From Synechococcus sp. CO36386bin_29 (lineage in GTDB: Bacteria; Cyanobacteriota; Cyanobacteriia; PCC-6307; Cyanobiaceae), in the NCBI GenBank assembly GCA_011523835.1, contig WTFZ01000037.1, positions 1 through 50,033 on the forward strand: 50,033 nucleotides of DNA, given 5' to 3'. Made by a program: the position numbers and the translations under genes. Below are positions 37,542 to 46,456 of this stretch, piece after piece (the first letter of the stretch is position 1; each line of letters starts with the position of its first letter). The notes beneath the pieces were generated by a model that had not been told where the DNA came from, searched no databases, and was given only the letters and a program-made list of their open reading frames with translations.

Positions 37542-38690
37542 ATGACAGTCCCACCCACCCGCCGTCGACGACTGCGCACCTGGGAGCCATCCCTGGATGG
37601 CCAAGGCCTGCACCCCGTGATCGACAGCGTGACGGGCCCAGCCCTCGTGGACCTGGCCAGCAATGACTACCTCGGGCTCAGCCACCACCCGGCGCTGATC
37701 GCCGCAGCCGAGGAGGAATTACGACGCAGTGGTGTCGGTGCCGGTGGCTCCAGGCTGGTCACAGGAAGCCGGCCCGTGCATGACCGTCTTGAGTCAGCCC
37801 TGGCCAGTTGGCTGCAACGCGACAGGGTGTTTCTATTTCCGAGCGGATTTCAAGCGAACCTCGCAGCGGTCCTGACCCTTGCCAACCGTCACACCACGGT
37901 GCTGGCGGATCGCATGATCCACCATTCGCTGCTGGTGGGTGTCCAGGCCAGCGGGGCCCGGCTGAAGCGCTTCGCCCACAACGATCTCAGCGCTTTGCAC
38001 CACCTCCTGCTGAGGTGCCGCAGCCAGCGGCCTGACGCGCCCCTGGTGGTGATCAGCGAAAGTCTGTTCAGCATGGAGGGGACCAGCCCGGACGTCCCGG
38101 CCCTGGCCGCACTCTGTCGGAACTTCAGCGCCAGCCTGCTTCTGGATGAAGCCCATGCGCTCGGAGTCCTCGGGTTGGAGGGGCGTGGGCTTGGCCTGGG
38201 AGTCGAGGACATCACCATGATCAGTGGCACCTTCGGCAAGGCCTTTGGAAGCGGTGGAGCCTTCATCGCCTGCGGCCGAGAGCAGGCCGACGTCCTGCTG
38301 CAGACCAGCGGAGCCTTCCGCTACACCACAGCCCTGGCTCCCCCCCTGGCGGCCGCCGCCCTGGAAGGACTGAACCTTTTGAAAGCCAATCCCTGCTGGG
38401 GAGCCGACCTGGTGAAACGGAGCAGTCGCTGGAGAGATCGCCTGGAAGCCCAAGGCTGGTCTCGCCCCGCCGGACTGGGGCCGATCCTGCCGTTGCTGGT
38501 GGGGGGTGATCAGCCAACGCTGGACTTGCAGCAACGGCTGGAGGCAGCAGGAGTTCTCACCGTTGCCATCCGCCCGCCAACCGTGCCGGAGGGCACAGCC
38601 CGTCTGCGGCTGGTGCTGCATCACCGTCAATCCGATGGGGATCTGCAGGCCTTGGAGAAGGCCCTTGGACACGGAGAGCTCCGGCCATGA
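37542..38690 (+). CDS. bioF: 8-amino-7-oxononanoate synthase
   Basis: The 382-aa PLP enzyme condenses pimeloyl-ACP with alanine in biotin synthesis. It has the Gly-rich GVGAGGSRLVTGSRPVHDRLE and the PLP Lys233 in SGTFGKAFGSGGAF, with LLLDEAHALGV carrying the PLP-contacting Asp. A GTG three codons upstream (37533) is an alternative start. It is the first gene of the biotin operon, and its stop overlaps the bioK start by four bases. Confidence 0.95.
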   Translation: MTVPPTRRRRLRTWEPSLDGQGLHPVIDSVTGPALVDLASNDYLGLSHHPALIAAAEEELRRSGVGAGGSRLVTGSRPVHDRLESALASWLQRDRVFLFPSGFQANLAAVLTLANRHTTVLADRMIHHSLLVGVQASGARLKRFAHNDLSALHHLLLRCRSQRPDAPLVVISESLFSMEGTSPDVPALAALCRNFSASLLLDEAHALGVLGLEGRGLGLGVEDITMISGTFGKAFGSGGAFIACGREQADVLLQTSGAFRYTTALAPPLAAAALEGLNLLKANPCWGADLVKRSSRWRDRLEAQGWSRPAGLGPILPLLVGGDQPTLDLQQRLEAAGVLTVAIRPPTVPEGTARLRLVLHHRQSDGDLQALEKALGHGELRP

Positions 38691-39415
38691 AACAGGTCAT
38701 TGCCATGCATGGCTGGAGCTCGGATGGTGCCGTCTGGGCTCCGTGGCAGCGATCCTTCCAGCACCATGGATGGCACTGGATCAATGGAGAACGCGGCTAT
38801 GGCAGCCGCAGACCATGCGCTCCGGCCTGGAAGGAACCACACGATCCAGCAGCGCCGCAGCGACGGGTGGTGATCGCCCACTCGCTCGGCCCGCATCTGC
38901 TGGATGCTGCCGTGCTGGCCCAGGCCACGGATGCTGTGCTGCTGGCCAGCTTCGGACGCTTCGTTCCCCAAGGACGGCGCAGCCGTGCGCTGAGGGCTGG
39001 GCTTGAAGGCATGAAACGTGCGATTGGGAGCCCGGGAGAAGCCGAAATGCTGCAAACATTCCTGCAGCGCGCTGCCGCCCCCACGGATGTCAGCGCGCTG
39101 CCGCCCAGTCCAGGAATGCAGGGCCTCACGGCTGCGGGTCGGGAACGGCTGCGAGCCGATCTCGACCGCCTGCTTGAAACTGAAGGGCTGCCACCAGGCC
39201 TTCCCTCCACCGCACGGGTGCTCACAGTGGAAGCGGGATGTGATGCCATCGTGGCACCGGAGGCAAGCGAGTGCCTCCTCAGCGAACTCAACAACCTGCT
39301 TGAACAGGCACCGGAGCACTGGGTCCTCCCCAACGTGGGGCATGCACTGCTGGTGCCGGACCTGCTCTCCCGCGTCAGACAGTGGCTTGAGCAGGACATC
39401 GGGCGGCCCGGATGA
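38687..39415 (+). CDS. bioK: Pimeloyl-ACP methyl ester esterase, BioK type
   Basis: The 242-aa alpha/beta hydrolase is expected to remove the methyl group from pimeloyl-ACP methyl ester, ending the chain-building phase of biotin synthesis. It has the oxyanion HGWSSDG (8-14), nucleophile Ser66 in IAHSLGPH, Asp186 in CDAIVAP and His219 in NVGHALL. BioK is the form that replaces BioH in marine Synechococcus and Prochlorococcus (established knowledge). It sits between bioF and bioC with start/stop overlaps on both sides, which supports the assignment. Confidence 0.88.
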   Translation: MKQVIAMHGWSSDGAVWAPWQRSFQHHGWHWINGERGYGSRRPCAPAWKEPHDPAAPQRRVVIAHSLGPHLLDAAVLAQATDAVLLASFGRFVPQGRRSRALRAGLEGMKRAIGSPGEAEMLQTFLQRAAAPTDVSALPPSPGMQGLTAAGRERLRADLDRLLETEGLPPGLPSTARVLTVEAGCDAIVAPEASECLLSELNNLLEQAPEHWVLPNVGHALLVPDLLSRVRQWLEQDIGRPG

Positions 39416-40170
39416 AACCGACCGCCTGGCAAGACCGCGTTCTGCGGGGATTCGATCGCGCTGCCGAGCGGTATGACCGATCAGCACAATTGCAACGCTC
39501 GGTGGCCTGGCGCTTGGCCCAACTCTGTCGAAGGGAAGGGATCCCCGAGGGTCTCTGGGTTGATCTGGGAACTGGAACCGGTCATCTCGCGAGGGCGCTG
39601 GAACACCTCCACCCCGATCGCACCGTGCTGCGCGTCGATGGCAGTCGGGCGATGCTGCGCGGTCATCCTGACCATGCCGAGGTGTTGCACTGGGATCTCG
39701 CGACGGGACTGCCGGGTTGGCGCGAGGCACCAACCCTCTTGGCCTCGAGCTTCTGCCTGCACTGGCTGCCTGAACCGCAGCGGGTTCTGCAGCAGTGGAT
39801 CCAGCGACTGTCCCCCACTGGGCTCCTCGCGGTAGCCCTCCCGGTGGAGGGATGCTTCCCCCAGTGGCAGGAAAGTGCCAGGCGCTGCGGGGTGCGCTGC
39901 ACCGCTCTGCCATTTCCGTCCAGTGACGCGTTACTGAACAACATCCCGAAGCAACAGCTCCGCTTGGCGCGCCAGGTGACCTACACCATGGCGTCACCGA
40001 GCCTGCCGTTACTGCTCAAACCCCTGCGCAGGATTGGGGCTGGAACGAGCCCTCAATCACCACTGCCGCTGCGGGACTGGCGTCGTCTTCAGCAAGGGTG
40101 GAACGATCGCCAGAACGACGGCCAGCTCAGACTCACCTGGGTGATCCAATTGCTTCTGATTCGCGGATGA
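39412..40170 (+). CDS. bioC: Malonyl-ACP O-methyltransferase
   Basis: The 252-aa SAM methyltransferase would methylate malonyl-ACP so that it enters fatty acid synthesis as a disguised primer. Motif I is WVDLGTGTGHLARAL (DLGTGTGH 51-58), followed by VLRVDGSRAML and ASSFCLHWLPEPQRVL. The N-terminus VLRGFDRAAERYDRSAQLQR is typical of BioC. It overlaps bioK and bioD by four bases each. Confidence 0.93.
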   Translation: MKPTAWQDRVLRGFDRAAERYDRSAQLQRSVAWRLAQLCRREGIPEGLWVDLGTGTGHLARALEHLHPDRTVLRVDGSRAMLRGHPDHAEVLHWDLATGLPGWREAPTLLASSFCLHWLPEPQRVLQQWIQRLSPTGLLAVALPVEGCFPQWQESARRCGVRCTALPFPSSDALLNNIPKQQLRLARQVTYTMASPSLPLLLKPLRRIGAGTSPQSPLPLRDWRRLQQGWNDRQNDGQLRLTWVIQLLLIRG

Positions 40171-40835
40171 CGTCAAGTTCTGATCCTCTCCGGCTCGTGG
40201 TCTGCGGCACAGACACCGACGTGGGCAAGACCGTGGTCAGTGCGCTGCTGGTTCAGGGGCTACAGGCCACGTACTGGAAACCAGTGCAGAGCGGACTGGA
40301 GGGAGGCGGCGATCGTCAGAGGGTGATTGATCTTTTGCAGCTGCCGGAACACCGCTGGATTCCAGAGACCTACGCCTTCCAAGCTGCCGTCTCACCCCAT
40401 TGGGCGGCTGAGCTGGAGAACAGGGTCCTCGAGCCAGAACGGCTCCAGTTACCCCCCAGCAGGACCACTCCACTGGTGGTGGAGACGGCCGGAGGTCTGC
40501 ACGTTCCGCTCACCCGCACCTGGAGACAGATCGACCAGCTGCAGCGCTGGAATCTCCCGGTGGTCTTGGTGTGCCGCAGCGGCCTGGGCACCCTCAATCA
40601 CACTCTGTTGAGCCTGGAGGCCCTGGCAAGCCGCGGTATTCCCGTGCTCGGGCTGATCCTCAACGGCCCCCTGCATGCCGACAATCCCCGAACGCTGGAG
40701 GAGTTTGGAGGAGTTCCGATGCTGGCAGAGCTGCCTCCCCTTCACCCCCTCAACGCGGAAACACTCAGCTCTGCGTGGCAGACCCTGGGACTGGGCCTTA
40801 AGTTCAGGGCCATGATAAACAGCCCGGATCACTGA
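40167..40835 (+). CDS. bioD: Dethiobiotin synthetase
   Basis: The 222-aa ATP-dependent enzyme closes the ureido ring. The P-loop GTDTDVGKT is at 14-22. WKPVQSG, VVETAGGLHVPL and PVLGLILNG match the family. The frame is open further upstream inside bioC, but ATG at 40167 overlaps the bioC stop as ATGA and begins the family N-terminus. Its stop shares a base with the next small gene (TGATG). Confidence 0.94.
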   Translation: MTSSSDPLRLVVCGTDTDVGKTVVSALLVQGLQATYWKPVQSGLEGGGDRQRVIDLLQLPEHRWIPETYAFQAAVSPHWAAELENRVLEPERLQLPPSRTTPLVVETAGGLHVPLTRTWRQIDQLQRWNLPVVLVCRSGLGTLNHTLLSLEALASRGIPVLGLILNGPLHADNPRTLEEFGGVPMLAELPPLHPLNAETLSSAWQTLGLGLKFRAMINSPDH

Positions 40836-40990
40836 TGACCAGCCGCCAGACCTGGGCCACTGTGGCCGTCGCTCTGCTCTGTGGGGGCATCCTTGTGCTG
40901 TTCACGGATGTTGAGGTTCAACTCGTGCGCTGGTTCAACTGTGGACCGATTGCAACCCAGGGAGAGCGCGACAGCGACGTCTGCCGCTGA
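40835..40990 (+). CDS. 51-residue single-span protein in the biotin operon
   Basis: The small gene shares one base with the bioD stop (TGATG). The product has one N-terminal hydrophobic helix (TWATVAVALLCGGILVLF) and a polar tail with WFNCGPIATQGERDSDVC containing two Cys. It could be an anchored or secreted peptide. I recall a comparable short ORF near biotin genes in marine picocyanobacteria but cannot verify it. No function can be given. Confidence 0.6.
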   Translation: MTSRQTWATVAVALLCGGILVLFTDVEVQLVRWFNCGPIATQGERDSDVCR

Positions 40991-41018
40991 AGGCTCCCGC
41001 TCAAACTGTCGCTCGAGC

Positions 41019-41309
41019 TCAACCCATTGGCCTGGAGCGAATCGGACAACGTCCAAGCATCAGGGCCACGTGACGCACCGCCATGGTCAGAGGCCAGCCC
41101 TGGCGTAGCTGTTCGTGGATCTGTTCCACCTGGGAAGGCGACCAGCCACGCATCTCGAGCCGTGCCTTGATCGAGGGCCATCCCCCTTCAAAAAAGATGC
41201 TGCGACAGCCCTCAGTGCCTTGCTGACATCGGGGCTGGGACGTCGCGGGATCGACGAACCGTCGAGATCTGGGCTGTCCCTGACGGCGACTGGCATCTTT
41301 GAAAGCCAT
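41019..41309 (-). CDS. Small basic protein (about 96 aa) inside the biotin region
   Basis: A reverse-strand gene lies between the 51-aa gene and bioA. The product has a basic N-terminal third (DASRRQGQPRSRRFVDPATS) and an ordered C-terminal half with WPSIKARLEMRGWSPSQVEQ, a helix-turn pattern, and HEQLRQGWPLTMAVRHVALML. It reads as a real protein and not as a shadow, because a forward gene is lacking here. The frame opens at 41336; ATG at 41309 avoids overlap with bioA. No family is recognised. Confidence 0.6.
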   Translation of the reverse strand: MAFKDASRRQGQPRSRRFVDPATSQPRCQQGTEGCRSIFFEGGWPSIKARLEMRGWSPSQVEQIHEQLRQGWPLTMAVRHVALMLGRCPIRSRPMG

Positions 41310-41337
41310 CAGTGCACCAAGCGCGCGCAAGCCCATG

Positions 41338-42651
41338 ATGACAACAGGCCGTCGCGCATGCCCAGTGCCTAGGAATCACCACCCCAACCTCTGGCCACCC
41401 TTCACATCCATCACCACCACACCGCCACTGGAGCAGGTGGTGCGGGGCGAAGGGGCGTTGCTGCACCGCGCCGAAGGCCCCCCCCTGATCGATGGAATCA
41501 GCAGCTGGTGGGTCACCCTGCATGGCCATGCTCACCCGGTGGTGGCGGCAGCCATCGCCGAGCAGGCGGCCACGCTGGAGCAAGTGATCTTCGCGGAATT
41601 CACCCATCCCCAGGCCGAACGGCTCGCCCAGCGACTGGCCCGGCACACCGGCCTCGATCGCGTGTTCTTCTCGGACAACGGATCCACGGCGGTGGAGGTG
41701 GCTCTGAAAACCGCCGTGCAGTGGTGGCACAACCGCGGAGAGCCCCGCCAGCAGTTGATCGCTTTTGAGGGCGCTTATCACGGCGACACCTTCGGCGCGA
41801 TGGCCGTCGGAGCCCGCAGCCTCTTCAGCGAGCCCTTCGATCCGCTTCTGTTTCCCGTTGCGCGGGTGCCCTGGCCGCACACACACTGGGACGACGACTC
41901 GGTGGATCAACGCGAACAGGACGCCTTGAGAGTCCTGGAGCAAGCGCTGAAGACCCCAACAGCAGCTGTGATCCTGGAACCGCTGGTCCAGGGAGCCGGA
42001 GGCATGCGCATGGTCCGGCCGTGCTTTCTGCAGGCCGTGGAACAGTTGGTTCGCCAGGCCGGGAGCTTGTTGATCGCTGATGAGGTGCTGGCAGGCTTTG
42101 GTCGCTGCGGCGCCTTGCTTGCATCCCAGCGAGCAGGCATCCAACCCGATCTGGTCGCGCTCTCCAAAGGACTGACCGCCGGATTCCTGCCGATGGGGAT
42201 CACGATGGCCCGAGAGGCGATCTTCGAGGAATTTCTGGGGAGCGATCCCACCCGAACCCTTTGGCACGGTCACAGCTTTACAGCCAATCCTTTGGGCTGT
42301 GCCGCCGCCAATGCCAGTCTCGACCTGCTGGAAGCCGAACCGGAGAACTACCAGCACTTTCAGGGAAGGCACCAGCCCCATCTGGAACGCCTGGCCCGCC
42401 ACCCGAAGGTCCAACGGCCGAGGTTGTGCGGAACGATTGCCGCCTTCGACCTTGTGACCGACAGCACCCGGGGGTATCTCAACCCCGCTGGAAAAATCCT
42501 GCGCGGCCTGGTGCGCGAACACGGTGTCCTGATTCGTCCCTTGGGGGATGTGGTGTACCTCCTTCCTCCGCTGTGCATCAGCGATGCGCAGCTGGATCAG
42601 TGCTACATCAGCATTGAGAAAGGACTGGACATTCTCAGGGACCAAGCCTGA
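41338..42651 (+). CDS. bioA: Adenosylmethionine-8-amino-7-oxononanoate aminotransferase
   Basis: The 437-aa class III aminotransferase makes 7,8-diaminopelargonate using SAM as amino donor. It has the substrate motif NHHPNLWPPF, LIDGISSWWVTLHGHAHP, SDNGSTAVEVALK, and the PLP Lys277 in VALSKGLTAGFLPMG. Starts at 41335/41338 (adjacent ATGs) are preferred over 41299, which would overlap the divergent small gene. Its 3' end overlaps the DUF3143 gene by 17 bases. bioB is not present in this window. Confidence 0.95.
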   Translation: MTTGRRACPVPRNHHPNLWPPFTSITTTPPLEQVVRGEGALLHRAEGPPLIDGISSWWVTLHGHAHPVVAAAIAEQAATLEQVIFAEFTHPQAERLAQRLARHTGLDRVFFSDNGSTAVEVALKTAVQWWHNRGEPRQQLIAFEGAYHGDTFGAMAVGARSLFSEPFDPLLFPVARVPWPHTHWDDDSVDQREQDALRVLEQALKTPTAAVILEPLVQGAGGMRMVRPCFLQAVEQLVRQAGSLLIADEVLAGFGRCGALLASQRAGIQPDLVALSKGLTAGFLPMGITMAREAIFEEFLGSDPTRTLWHGHSFTANPLGCAAANASLDLLEAEPENYQHFQGRHQPHLERLARHPKVQRPRLCGTIAAFDLVTDSTRGYLNPAGKILRGLVREHGVLIRPLGDVVYLLPPLCISDAQLDQCYISIEKGLDILRDQA

Positions 42652-42901
42652 GGGCTGCTTCCACATCCGCCCGGGACAGCCCGTAGGGAAATGAGCAAGA
42701 CCTCGCTGGCTGAGAGGACGTCCAGGTCACGCCCAGGTCGTCCTGATCAAGCCTCAACCGGGCGCTCCATTCAGGCTGCTCCCAGATCCAGTCACAGGGA
42801 TTCTCCTCACTGCGACCAGCCCCCAAAACCTGCATCCATTCTTCAAGAGCTCGCAACGAGTGCTGGTTCAGCGGAGTCTCTGGCGGAGGAAGCGGTGCCA
42901 T
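42635..42901 (-). CDS. DUF3143 family protein
   Basis: The 88-aa protein begins [22 protein letters not shown], has EQPEWSARLRLDQDDLGVTW in the middle and ends FPYGLSRADVEAALRLGP. This pattern is the cyanobacterial/plastid DUF3143 family. The function is unknown. ATG at 42901 is preferred to 42922. The 5' part overlaps the DnaJ gene by about 59 bases in another frame, so the two are likely translationally linked. Its stop lies inside the 3' end of bioA, on the opposite strand. Confidence 0.82.
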   Translation of the reverse strand: MAPLPPPETPLNQHSLRALEEWMQVLGAGRSEENPCDWIWEQPEWSARLRLDQDDLGVTWTSSQPARSCSFPYGLSRADVEAALRLGP

Positions 42902-43373
42902 CAAAACCACCAGGGTCGACATCGATGGTCCAAGTCTGCTCTGCCGTCAGCCAACTCGGCTGAACCTGGAGCGCCAGCCCCCGATTCCAGGCCAAACCGA
43001 CCCCCAGGACGAGACAGAGCAACAACGCTGCTGCGAGCAGGAGGAGTGATGTCCATTCTCCTCCGGACAGGGGACGGCGTTGACCAATCGCATGGGGCGT
43101 TGGCAAAGGGGGCTGTGCTGGTGACACGGAGTAGGAAGTCCGCTCCTCAAGTGCTGCGTCATAAAGACGTCGCAAGCGCGGATCGGCCAATTGCTCATAG
43201 GCCTCACGAAGGAGTCGGAATTGTCTGGCCGCATCCTCAGCTGGCAAACGGGTTGTATCGGGATGCACGGCCTTGCTGAGCCTGCGGAAGGCCTGGCGCA
43301 GCAGTTCTGCATCAGCGTCTTTGGTGACGCCAAGGCGCTCGTAATGGCTGAGTTCGTGAACCGAGGATGGCAT
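42843..43373 (-). CDS. DnaJ-domain membrane protein
   Basis: The 176-aa protein has an N-terminal J domain with the HPD triad (His37-Pro38-Asp39 in SKAVHPDT), which activates an Hsp70 partner, and LYDAAL at the end of the domain. A proline-rich linker follows, then one transmembrane helix ([20 protein letters not shown]) and a short C-terminal tail. It would recruit DnaK to a membrane. It is divergent from rsmG and overlaps DUF3143 downstream. Confidence 0.88.
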   Translation of the reverse strand: MPSSVHELSHYERLGVTKDADAELLRQAFRRLSKAVHPDTTRLPAEDAARQFRLLREAYEQLADPRLRRLYDAALEERTSYSVSPAQPPLPTPHAIGQRRPLSGGEWTSLLLLAAALLLCLVLGVGLAWNRGLALQVQPSWLTAEQTWTIDVDPGGFDGTASSARDSAEPALVASS

Positions 43374-43432
43374 CTGTTGAGCGGAGTCCCCGTCACATCA
43401 ACACCTTAGAAAGGATGGAGGGGAAGTCCGTC

Positions 43433-44197
43433 ATGCCGGAGTCAACGCCATTCGCTGCCCCTGGGCCGGAGCTCTGGTCCAGGCTGGGTTGGAGCCCTGA
43501 CTCGGTGCAATGCGAGCAACTCATCGCTCTCCAGAAGCTCTTGCGTGAGTGGAACAGTCGGGTCAATCTCACCAGGCTCATTGAAGGGGAAGACTTCTGG
43601 ATCACCCAGGTGATGGACAGTCTCTGGCCTCTGAAACACGAGCTCGACACAGCCGACAAGCCTCGTCGCTGCATCGATGTCGGCACTGGCGGCGGATTCC
43701 CAGGTCTTGCAGTCGCCATCGCTCTCCCAGGAGCGGAAATGACCTTGGTGGATTCGGTTGGACGCAAAACGGCGGCGGTGGAGGCCATGGCCCGATCTCT
43801 CGGAATGGCGGAGCGGGTCAGCGTCCGCACCGAACGGGTGGAACGGACCGGTCAGGACCCCAGCTGCAGAGCCAGTTTTGACCTGGCCATGGCCCGGGCC
43901 GTGGCCTCAGCTCCTGTCGTGGCCGAATACCTTGTCCCGTTGCTGAATGCCGAAGGCCAGGCCCTGCTGTATCGAGGACGTTGGCAACAGGAGGACCAGC
44001 TGGATTTGGCCCCTGCTCTTGCCATGCTCAAAGCAAGACGGGTTGACGTTGAGCGATGTGAATTGCCTGCGGATCGCGGACCTCGCACCGTGATTCGGCT
44101 CAAGCCTGACAAGCCCACACCGAAGATCTATCCACGTGCCGTGGGCATTCCCGGCAAGCAGCCTCTTGGTGCTCAGGCTGATGACAACCGCTCTTGA
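43433..44197 (+). CDS. rsmG: 16S rRNA (guanine-527-N7) methyltransferase
   Basis: The 254-aa enzyme (GidB) has the SAM motif [38 protein letters not shown] and [14 protein letters not shown]. The N-terminus has the family sequence [19 protein letters not shown] at 43433 is the usual start; the frame opens further upstream at 43367. Its 3' end overlaps the converging aldo/keto reductase by 25 bases. Confidence 0.95.
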   Translation: MPESTPFAAPGPELWSRLGWSPDSVQCEQLIALQKLLREWNSRVNLTRLIEGEDFWITQVMDSLWPLKHELDTADKPRRCIDVGTGGGFPGLAVAIALPGAEMTLVDSVGRKTAAVEAMARSLGMAERVSVRTERVERTGQDPSCRASFDLAMARAVASAPVVAEYLVPLLNAEGQALLYRGRWQQEDQLDLAPALAMLKARRVDVERCELPADRGPRTVIRLKPDKPTPKIYPRAVGIPGKQPLGAQADDNRS

Positions 44198-45375
44198 GTT
44201 CCGCCTCCCACGCGTTCACGCAAACGACGCAGTTTCTCTGGAATCGAGGACCTCCAGGGGCTGTCAAGCAAGACACTATCGAGGTCATCTTCCTCCACAT
44301 CGCGATCAAGGGCATCGGCATTCGCGCCAGGGAACCAATGCCCGGCCCGGCCCAAGAGGCTGTAACGGGCCCGGGCGTAACTCTCCAGGCCCCAGGCCTC
44401 AACAAGATTGTGGAGCCAAAGCAGCACGGGCAGGTTGATCTCCCCGGGCGTGGTTTGCCAACTGGGAAGCCCCTGCCGCCAACTACTCAACCAGTCGTCT
44501 CCAAGGGTGGTCACCTCGGCCTGGTGCAGCCGGGCCTCGATGGAACTCACCAGGGCCTGGGCGTCATCCAGTCGACTGACAGCCTCAAGATGGAGGTCAA
44601 GGTCCTGAGGGCAGGCCGCACCCACGCTGAGGGTGTGAACACGCTCGTCGCGCAGACAGAACAGGTCGTTGAAAACGATGGGATGGAGAGGGTCGGTCAG
44701 TTCCATCAGCCGTTGAGCCGGTGTGTGCAGGTGCCCCCCCTTGTCTGTAGGACTGATGATGAAGACGCCCATGTCATGGCGGTGCGCGGCGGCAATCGCC
44801 GGCTCGTTGTCCTGGCGGATGAAATACCAGTGCAGGTTGACGTAATCGAAGGCATCGGTCTCAATCGCTTCCACGATCACATCGGTGTCCCCGTGGGTGG
44901 AAAAGCCGACATGACCAATGCGCCCTGCTTGCTGCCAGCGCTTGACCACCTCCAGGCAACCGCCTGGTCTGATCGTCTGGGCGAGATGATCGCGTCTGTT
45001 GATGCCGTGGATGGCCAGCAAGGCCACACGCTGCACCCCTAGGCGCTGCATGCTGAGCTCCAGCTCAGCTTCAAACAAGGCAGGATCCTGTTGAGGGGGA
45101 ACCTTGGTTTGAAGGATGCGACCGGGGTCAGGGCAATCAGGCATGGCCCAGCCCAGCTGCCGTTCTGAACTGCCGTAATGGCGCGCCGTTTCGATGTGAT
45201 GAAAACCAAGATCGACAGCCCTTTCGAGGGTGCGCTGCAGCGACTGCTGAGACTCCACTGTGATCGCCTTGGCATCAAGGTCGTTCCAGCTCTGCTGAAA
45301 ACGCATTCCCCCGAGGGAAAGCACCGGCATGGAAAGCTCAGTGCGTCCAAAACGGCGGGTGGGTAGACCAGTCAC
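44173..45375 (-). CDS. Aldo/keto reductase
   Basis: The 400-aa NADPH-type reductase has a TIM-barrel AKR domain in the first 300 residues: [35 protein letters not shown] with the catalytic Tyr67, TKVPPQQD with Lys91, and AIHGIN with His123. The tetrad position normally Asp is Glu62 here (IETA). A C-terminal extension of roughly 90 residues contains an [15 protein letters not shown] helix. Similar proteins occur in cyanobacteria next to ferredoxin-type genes. Substrate unknown. It starts three bases after the 4Fe-4S ferredoxin gene. Confidence 0.88.
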   Translation of the reverse strand: MTGLPTRRFGRTELSMPVLSLGGMRFQQSWNDLDAKAITVESQQSLQRTLERAVDLGFHHIETARHYGSSERQLGWAMPDCPDPGRILQTKVPPQQDPALFEAELELSMQRLGVQRVALLAIHGINRRDHLAQTIRPGGCLEVVKRWQQAGRIGHVGFSTHGDTDVIVEAIETDAFDYVNLHWYFIRQDNEPAIAAAHRHDMGVFIISPTDKGGHLHTPAQRLMELTDPLHPIVFNDLFCLRDERVHTLSVGAACPQDLDLHLEAVSRLDDAQALVSSIEARLHQAEVTTLGDDWLSSWRQGLPSWQTTPGEINLPVLLWLHNLVEAWGLESYARARYSLLGRAGHWFPGANADALDRDVEEDDLDSVLLDSPWRSSIPEKLRRLRERVGGGTQERLSSA

Positions 45376-45378
45376 ACG

Positions 45379-45774
45379 TCAGTCCGTTTGCGATCCGCGA
45401 GGTAATTGCCGCCGCGGTCTGGCCGGTGACGGCAATCCGAGGGGGAGAAGCTCTTGGGCATCCAGCTGACGTTTCAGTGCAGGTAAATCATCAAACTGGA
45501 CCCAGTGAATGCAGTCCACGGGGCAGGTTTCGATCGCTTCTTGTATCCGTTCACTGCTGTCGCCATCCTGGCGAATAGCCCGGGATCGTCCGAGATTGGG
45601 CTCGATTGCGAAGGTGTTAGTGGCCACGTGCGCGCAGTATCGACAACCAATACAAACAGCTTCATCAACCCAGACAGCTCGCTCTCGCAGGTCTCCGCCG
45701 AGAACTGGTTCGAACCCCGAGGCCTCGGAGTGCTCAAGAGATGAAGCGGAATAAGCCGCTGCTGGGTTGTTCAC
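45379..45774 (-). CDS. 4Fe-4S ferredoxin
   Basis: The 131-aa protein has a cluster motif C-x2-C-x2-C (Cys41, Cys44, Cys47 in CIGCRYCAHV) and a downstream ETCPVDCIHW with Cys84 and Cys88, fitting a single [4Fe-4S] cluster. N-terminal and C-terminal extensions of about 35 residues are polar and Pro/Arg-rich. It lies between ycf35 (16 bases) and the aldo/keto reductase, a cluster seen repeatedly in cyanobacteria. The partner is unknown. Confidence 0.88.
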   Translation of the reverse strand: MNNPAAAYSASSLEHSEASGFEPVLGGDLRERAVWVDEAVCIGCRYCAHVATNTFAIEPNLGRSRAIRQDGDSSERIQEAIETCPVDCIHWVQFDDLPALKRQLDAQELLPLGLPSPARPRRQLPRGSQTD

Positions 45775-45790
45775 GCCAAAGAAATCTTGA

Positions 45791-46183
45791 TCAGGCGTCC
45801 CAACGGGTCACCACCAATTCAATCGAGCCATCCTGAGCAGTGGTCTGCTGAGCGAGATCAAACCCTTCTTGACGACTGGCTTCAAGCACCGTGCGCAGTG
45901 CGTAGCGCTGGGTGAGCTGAGACAGGAAACGTTCCACGGGAACCGCCTGCCTCCACAGATCAAGATCGGTCACAAATTCGTACGCACCGCTGGTGGCATT
46001 CCATCGGAACCCAAAATCAGCACCGCCATCGATCGCGACAGACAGCTCCGCCTCAACGGTCTGCCCGCGATAACCACGCACGGTCTGCGTCCCTGAATCG
46101 GGGGCATAACCGAGATCTTCAAGAGCGCCGCGGAGGGGCTCAAGCCGACGAAGTTCAGTCTTGACAGTGCTGAAGTGAGACAT
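45791..46183 (-). CDS. ycf35: Ycf35 homologue (DUF1257)
   Basis: The 130-aa protein matches plastid Ycf35/DUF1257: MSHFSTVKTELRRLEPLRGA at the start, then VAIDGGADFGFRW and YALRTVLEASRQEGFDL. The function is unknown despite its conservation in red algal plastids and cyanobacteria. Its ATG shares a base with the stop of the upstream DUF2997 gene (TGATG), so the two should be co-translated. Confidence 0.88.
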   Translation of the reverse strand: MSHFSTVKTELRRLEPLRGALEDLGYAPDSGTQTVRGYRGQTVEAELSVAIDGGADFGFRWNATSGAYEFVTDLDLWRQAVPVERFLSQLTQRYALRTVLEASRQEGFDLAQQTTAQDGSIELVVTRWDA

Positions 46184-46386
46184 CAGGAGGGCTCGACGGA
46201 CTGGGTCTGGTGGAGGTTTTGGGCAGTGGCAAAAGCCTCAGATGTGGACTCGCGCCGTTCAACGGTGCCGAGGGCCGCTTCCAGGCGATCCGTGAGCTGC
46301 AAACAGCCGTCACCAGCGACCCCTTCCACCGTTTCCTCGACGCGACCGTCGGGACGAATTCGGAATCGCACAGTGCGCTGAGGCAT
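46183..46386 (-). CDS. DUF2997 family small protein
   Basis: The 67-aa protein begins MPQRTVRFRIRPDGRVEETV and contains GDGCLQLTDRLEAALGTV, the pattern of cyanobacterial DUF2997. It is soluble, with a single Cys. ATG at 46386 matches the family start better than an upstream ATG at 46407. It overlaps ycf35 by one base; 70 bases separate it from the HEAT-repeat gene, enough for a promoter. Confidence 0.85.
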   Translation of the reverse strand: MPQRTVRFRIRPDGRVEETVEGVAGDGCLQLTDRLEAALGTVERRESTSEAFATAQNLHQTQSVEPS

Positions 46387-46456
46387 GCACCACCAAAAGT
46401 TGGACAAATGCTAGAGGCGAGAGACCTTGACCGGAGAACCCTGTAACTGATCCAGC

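Noticed and set aside
41387..42666. Long antisense frame over bioA
   Set aside because: bioA has complete aminotransferase motifs on the forward strand, and the reverse frame shows Gln/His/Gly-rich shadow composition without any family pattern.
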